Assembly (NCBI RefSeq): GCF_003002925.1 | Contig: NZ_PVTK01000001.1 | Coordinates: forward strand, 620,001 to 684,000 | Length of the DNA: 64,000 nucleotides | From: Vreelandella songnenensis | GTDB taxonomy: Bacteria > Pseudomonadota > Gammaproteobacteria > Pseudomonadales > Halomonadaceae | Reading direction: 5' to 3' | Shown here: piece after piece, positions 60,252 to 64,000 of the stretch | How the letters are laid out: the number at the start of each line of letters is the position of its first letter | Position numbering within the stretch: the stretch's first letter is position 1 | Notes under the pieces: generated by a model | What the model saw: the letters and a program-made list of their open reading frames with translations, nothing else | The model's database searches: none | What the model was told of the DNA's origin: nothing | Translations under genes and position numbers: made by a program

Positions 60252-61138
60252 AACGCACCTTCTGCGCCGACCTGAGCCAACAGCAGAATGACCCGCTGGC
60301 GGGCAGTGCCGCCCACGCCGAGTGCAATCTGCTGATCAGCTGGCCCCGCGCCAAGTGGGAGCGCAGCATGCGCCACGCCAGCGACATGAGCGACACCCTG
60401 AAACAGTCGCTGGATACCACGGCTGAGCGCGGCCTACGCATCAACCTCATTCAACAGCCGGGCATGGAAAAGGAGCAGCATCAGATTTTCCTGATGCCCG
60501 AGCGACGACGCTTCAACGTTGCGCGCGAGCAACTGGAAGGCTTTCTGGATGCTCTGCAAGCAGGCGACAGCTTGGCTCAGTGGGAACAGCCCGCCCTCGA
60601 ATGCCAGCTGGTGCTCTGCTGCACTCATGGCAAAAAGGACAAATGCTGCGCCAAGTACGGCTACCAGGCTTACAAGGCATTGGCGCAGGCAGCCACCCGG
60701 CATCAACTGCCGTTCGAGATATGGGAAAGCAGCCATCTGGGCGGCTGCAGGCTGGCAGCCAGCATTATTGTATTGCCCAAGGTACGTAAATACGGCCGCA
60801 TCACACCCGAACAGGCCCTCCCCTTTCTTCAGGCTGAAGCAAAAGGCCAGCGTTTTCTGCCCGGCTACCGGGGCGACTCATCGCTCACCTCTGCCCAGCA
60901 GTGCAGCCAGCTGGCCGCCCTGCAGCACGTGAGTACAGAGGATTATCAGCCACGGTTAACGCTGCTGGAGGATACGGGCGATGAGCAGGAACGCGTCATG
61001 CGCTGGCAGCAGGAGGATAATCAGCGCTGCTTAACCGTTACATGCCGAGCGTTTACGATCATGCGTGTGGATACCTGCGCGGATCTTGAACAGGGGCCAA
61101 CGGAGAGCGTGGTGTGGCAAGTGGTTGAGATCAAGTAG
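60248..61138 (+). CDS. sucrase/ferredoxin-like (Apd1-type) Fe-S protein
   Basis: A 296-residue protein of the Suc/Fer-like family, which has a thioredoxin-fold [2Fe-2S] domain. LVLCCTHGKKDKCCAKYGYQ holds cysteines 124, 125, 133 and 134, two pairs nine residues apart. SSHLGGCRLAAS holds His163 and Cys167. In yeast Apd1, as I recall, ligands are two cysteines and the two histidines of HxGGH. Here the second His is Cys. The ATG overlaps the ATPase stop (ATGA), although an ATG at 60236 is possible. A role as a ferric-siderophore reductase is plausible from context but unproven. Confidence 0.82.
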   Translation: MKRTFCADLSQQQNDPLAGSAAHAECNLLISWPRAKWERSMRHASDMSDTLKQSLDTTAERGLRINLIQQPGMEKEQHQIFLMPERRRFNVAREQLEGFLDALQAGDSLAQWEQPALECQLVLCCTHGKKDKCCAKYGYQAYKALAQAATRHQLPFEIWESSHLGGCRLAASIIVLPKVRKYGRITPEQALPFLQAEAKGQRFLPGYRGDSSLTSAQQCSQLAALQHVSTEDYQPRLTLLEDTGDEQERVMRWQQEDNQRCLTVTCRAFTIMRVDTCADLEQGPTESVVWQVVEIK

Positions 61139-61443
61139 TACTTTTCAACGATAAACAGCTCGCGTCTATCTGCGCATTGAGGGTAGCGCCCCTCAAATCT
61201 TGTTAGCAGTACTCTTCCCCTTTCATTGCCTCTTTTTCACACTGAACCATTGCACATAGTTGCAATGGACATCTTTCTGTAACAGCAAGTATTTAAACTA
61301 AGCTTATAAATAATCAACATTTTCAATAATTTAAAAAATTTACTTCATCAAAACCACGTGCATAAAGTGATGAAAAGCCTATATCACTGCCCGCCCAGGC
61401 AATGGCTGAAATTCTAGGCGCACCTTCATTGAGGCAATCTGAC
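61139..61443. other. AT-rich intergenic region
   Basis: About 305 bp with no convincing gene. The segment 61290-61350 is strikingly AT-rich and probably contains the promoter of the next gene. No hairpin with a T-tract was recognised after the Apd1-type gene. Confidence 0.5.
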
Positions 61444-62553
61444 ATGACATTCAATCGTACACTCTCAAGCTTCACGGCCATGGCCGTCTGCGTTATGGCA
61501 CCGGCGCACGCACAGGGAGAATTTGACCTGCCAACGCTGATTGAAAGCGCCCGACAGGAAGCCACTATCACGGTATACGCGCCCACCGGAAAGATCGTTC
61601 AACAAGCCGAGGACTTCACCGAAAAATATGGCGTCAGCGCAGTGGGCGTTAAAGCGAAGGCAGCACAAACAATTGAAATCGTGAGCCGCGGCGCGCGCGC
61701 CAATAACGTACAGGCAGATGTGGTACTGATTGAAGACGCGCCCGGAGCCACCGAGCTGTTACTCAACTCGCAATACGTCAGCAGCTGGGTGCCTGAGGAC
61801 ATGACCGATGACATCATCAGCGAGTATCAAAATCCGCTGGCCGTCATTCTGGCGCCGAATGTGTGGGCCTATAACACCGCTGAGTACGACAGCTGCCCAA
61901 TCACGAATATATGGCAGCTCACTGAAGGCGAGTGGCGTAACAAGATCACCCTGCAGGACCCTGCCATCAAGCCACTCTATATAGACTGGTTCAACCAGAT
62001 GGCGACCCACCACGACCAGGCCATGGCCGAGGCGTTTCACGCCTTCAGTGGCGAACCGCTTGACACTGACGAGGCATCGGCAACGGCCGAGTTCGTTAAA
62101 CGTCTGGCACAAAACGGCCCGTTGATGACACCTTCCGACAGCGAAGCCGCCGACGCCATTGGCACTGTTGACGCCGGTGGCAGCTTCGTGGGCCTGATCA
62201 GCACCGCCGCGTTTCGCGACAACAATAACGGCCTGGCGTTGGGCATCTGTCACGACATGCAGCCCTTCATCGGGGTCAGCTACCCGACGTTTGGCCTGAT
62301 GACCACACAAACCCGAAGCCCCAATGCCGCCAAGCTCTTCCTCTACTACCTGATGACCGAAGAAGGCATCAAGCTGCAGAGTATGGACGGCAAGATGTCG
62401 ACGAACACCGCCTTTGCACTCCCCACCGAGGAAGCATCGGGTATCGAGCAATTTCGTGATCAGCTGATGATGTACCGGACGGATACGGCGGGGTCGGATT
62501 GGGAGAATCGTCAAGATTGGCTGGATCTTTGGAGTTTGAATTATTCGCGGTGA
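61444..62553 (+). CDS. orphan ABC-type periplasmic binding protein (iron(III)/FbpA-like)
   Basis: A 369-residue protein with a signal peptide (MTFNRTLSSFTAMAVCVMAP, cleavage near AHA-QG). The mature part is a two-lobed binding protein of the ferric-iron/spermidine type: ESARQEATITVYAPTGKIVQ at the start, then GVKAKAAQTIEIVSRGARA and SPNAAKLFLYYLMTEEGIKL near the end. No permease or ATPase genes accompany it, so it must work with components elsewhere or serve as a sensor. The ATG at 61444 with GAGG upstream begins the signal peptide. An in-frame ATG lies at 61402. Confidence 0.82.
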   Translation: MTFNRTLSSFTAMAVCVMAPAHAQGEFDLPTLIESARQEATITVYAPTGKIVQQAEDFTEKYGVSAVGVKAKAAQTIEIVSRGARANNVQADVVLIEDAPGATELLLNSQYVSSWVPEDMTDDIISEYQNPLAVILAPNVWAYNTAEYDSCPITNIWQLTEGEWRNKITLQDPAIKPLYIDWFNQMATHHDQAMAEAFHAFSGEPLDTDEASATAEFVKRLAQNGPLMTPSDSEAADAIGTVDAGGSFVGLISTAAFRDNNNGLALGICHDMQPFIGVSYPTFGLMTTQTRSPNAAKLFLYYLMTEEGIKLQSMDGKMSTNTAFALPTEEASGIEQFRDQLMMYRTDTAGSDWENRQDWLDLWSLNYSR

Positions 62554-62721
62554 GTTTGCTTGCGTATTACGACAACCATAGTCTTTAAACCAATAGCTGC
62601 GCTCACCCTACATTACGCCGTGATGCGGGCCAGCATAAGGCGTATAACCAATACTTGGTCGACGTTTTTTGGCAACGGGTACAACGAGAAAGGAATAAAC
62701 CGAGGGTAAATCATTGAAAAA

Positions 62722-62798
<77 letters not shown>

Positions 62799-62910
62799 GC
62801 AAAGCGTGCATATAATAGCGAATGTGTCCGGGCGAGGCTACCCCTTCAGCGCGTATCTTAGCGTCTGGCGGCACTTTTTGGCGGTTGGGGGGTCTTGAGA
62901 GGAGTCCTTT

Positions 62911-63501
62911 ATGCGGAGACGCGCTGTGAAAGCTTTGTTTGCGGTTATTCCACTTATGTTGACGCTGCCGGTTCAGGCGGATTGGCAGCTGGACCCCGGC
63001 CAGTCGCGCGTGCAAGCCACCATTACCCAGCTTGATGGCGCGAGCCCTCAAACCCACCACCATGAGGTGCGCGATCTTCAGGGGGATATCTCACCGGACG
63101 GCACGCTGCGCCTGCCGCTCAAGCTGAGCCAGACCGATCTGCTGTCGCGCTTCAATGATCTGCCGCCCTGGGCGGGCCTGTTGGCGAATACCACGCTGGT
63201 CACGCTGACCGCGCAGATGCCGCCGGAGCGGCTGGATGCGCTGGATATTGGCGAGTCGCTGGTGGAAACCCTGACGTTCCGGGTGCAGGCCGATGCGGTC
63301 AACCAGCAGGAGGCGGTGCCGCTGCGCTTTACGCGGGAAGGCGTCAATCAGGTGCGCGTTACCCACGCCGAGCCATTGGCGATGGATGGCAAGGCCTTGA
63401 TGTCCAACAGTACGGTGCGCACCGTGCTTTCCATGCTGGGCTACCAGCAGATCGATGAACACGTGCCGGTCACGCTGAACGCGCTGCTGATCAATCGCTA
63501 G
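62911..63501 (+). CDS. YceI-like periplasmic protein
   Basis: A 196-residue secreted protein. The signal peptide (MRRRAVKALFAVIPLMLTLP, then VQA) is followed by DWQLDPGQSRVQATITQ, close to the start of YceI lipocalin-like domains, which bind isoprenoid lipids. The rest is strand-rich, ending VPVTLNALLINR. It differs from canonical YceI in mid-sequence, so the lipid ligand is uncertain. It is transcribed alone, downstream of the tRNA on the opposite strand. Confidence 0.75.
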   Translation: MRRRAVKALFAVIPLMLTLPVQADWQLDPGQSRVQATITQLDGASPQTHHHEVRDLQGDISPDGTLRLPLKLSQTDLLSRFNDLPPWAGLLANTTLVTLTAQMPPERLDALDIGESLVETLTFRVQADAVNQQEAVPLRFTREGVNQVRVTHAEPLAMDGKALMSNSTVRTVLSMLGYQQIDEHVPVTLNALLINR

Positions 63502-63543
63502 CCCTCCCCTCTTTATTACCGATAACGCTTTGCCACCTGCCGC

Positions 63544-64000
63544 TCAGGCAGGCTGGCGGGTGCGGCGTACGTTGGCAAGCAAGGGGCTGCCGGTATCCGG
63601 GTCGGTAAGCAGTGTGCACTCTACCTGGTAGAGCTTGCGTACCAGTTGCGGCGTTACCACCTCCGCAGGCGCCCCCTGATCCACAATCTTGCCATCGCAC
63701 ATGGCAATCAGGTGATCGGCATAGCGGCAGGCGCTGGCCAGGTCGTGGAGCACCATGACCACCGTACGCCCGTGCCCGGCCAGGTGGCGTACCAGCTCGA
63801 ACACTTCTATCTGGTGGCCCAGATCCAGCGCCGAGGTGGGTTCATCCAGCAGTAATAGCGGGGTCTGCTGGGCGATGGTCATGGCGATCCAGGCGCGCTG
63901 ACGCTGACCGCCGGAAAGCGCATCGATGGGCCGGTCGGCCAGGTCTTCAAGCCCCGCGGCCAGCAAAGCGTGCTGTACAACGCGCTGATCTTCCGCCGAC
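63544..64000 (-). CDS. iron/siderophore-type ABC ATPase, 5' end outside window
   Basis: The C-terminal 151 residues of an ATPase of the FecE/FepC group. The frame is open to the window edge. Present are the signature LSGGQRQRAWIAMTIAQQ, Walker B LLLLDEPTSALD, the switch histidine in MVLHDLASA, and a C-terminal LLTDPDTGSPLLANVRR that resembles the ATPase at 59388. Walker A lies beyond the window. It indicates a second ferric-siderophore or haem import system to the right. Confidence 0.9.
   Translation of the reverse strand, partial: SAEDQRVVQHALLAAGLEDLADRPIDALSGGQRQRAWIAMTIAQQTPLLLLDEPTSALDLGHQIEVFELVRHLAGHGRTVVMVLHDLASACRYADHLIAMCDGKIVDQGAPAEVVTPQLVRKLYQVECTLLTDPDTGSPLLANVRRTRQPA

Overview
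The window is bacterial chromosome, most likely from a Halomonas-like gammaproteobacterium (family Halomonadaceae). This rests on the gene set, dense GC-rich coding on both strands and gammaproteobacterial versions of DbpA, SbcCD, SstT, PgpA and a CspA-type protein. The genus is an inference. No rRNA, CRISPR array, complete insertion sequence or prophage was seen. One tRNA is present, a CAU-anticodon tRNA most like tRNA-Ile2.

Positions 1-16.4 kb hold housekeeping and transport genes. They include a glutathione peroxidase, a LysE-type exporter, a YebC/YeeN-type regulator, and a small MscS-type channel behind an uncharacterised partner gene. A quinone-oxidoreductase-like dehydrogenase, an ABC exporter and an AbrB-type membrane protein follow. 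Then come a RIO-type kinase next to the ribosome-assembly helicase gene dbpA, a YbaK deacylase, a cation-diffusion-facilitator-like protein divergent from a LysR regulator, and a PIN-PhoH ATPase.

Positions 16.4-22.9 kb are a tight minus-strand operon whose genes overlap by 4 nt. It encodes a DUF4040/MrpC-like fusion protein, three antiporter-like (NuoL/M/N or MrpA/D-type) subunits and a YihY/BrkB-type membrane protein. It looks like a stripped-down Mrp/Mbh-type ion-translocating complex.

Positions 22.9-43.1 kb are mixed: an esterase, two SLC13-type transporters, a cold-shock protein, a GMC oxidoreductase divergent from an aldehyde dehydrogenase, pgpA, sbcCD, nadE, a PncC-type amidase, two small unknown genes, sstT, and an XRE-cupin/azlC/azlD operon.

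Positions 43.1-61.1 kb are an iron-siderophore island, with a decayed MFS remnant at its left edge. On the plus strand lie a Fur-box-preceded MFS exporter, a FecB/C/D-type importer without its ATPase, and an RraA-like protein. On the minus strand lie a TonB-dependent receptor, three NIS (IucA/IucC-type) synthetases, a PLP decarboxylase and an SbnG-type citrate synthase. A divergent Fur-like control region then leads to the importer ATPase and an Apd1-like Fe-S protein. From memory, the gene complement and order resemble the achromobactin (acs) and staphyloferrin B (sbn) loci. The gene that would make the diamine building block is missing, and the ectoine pathway could supply 2,4-diaminobutyrate instead.

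The right end (61.4-64 kb) has an orphan periplasmic binding protein, the tRNA, a YceI-like protein and the 3' part of a second iron-type ABC ATPase that runs off the window. Starts were adjusted by ribosome-binding sites and family lengths. All homology statements are from motif recognition, not database searches.
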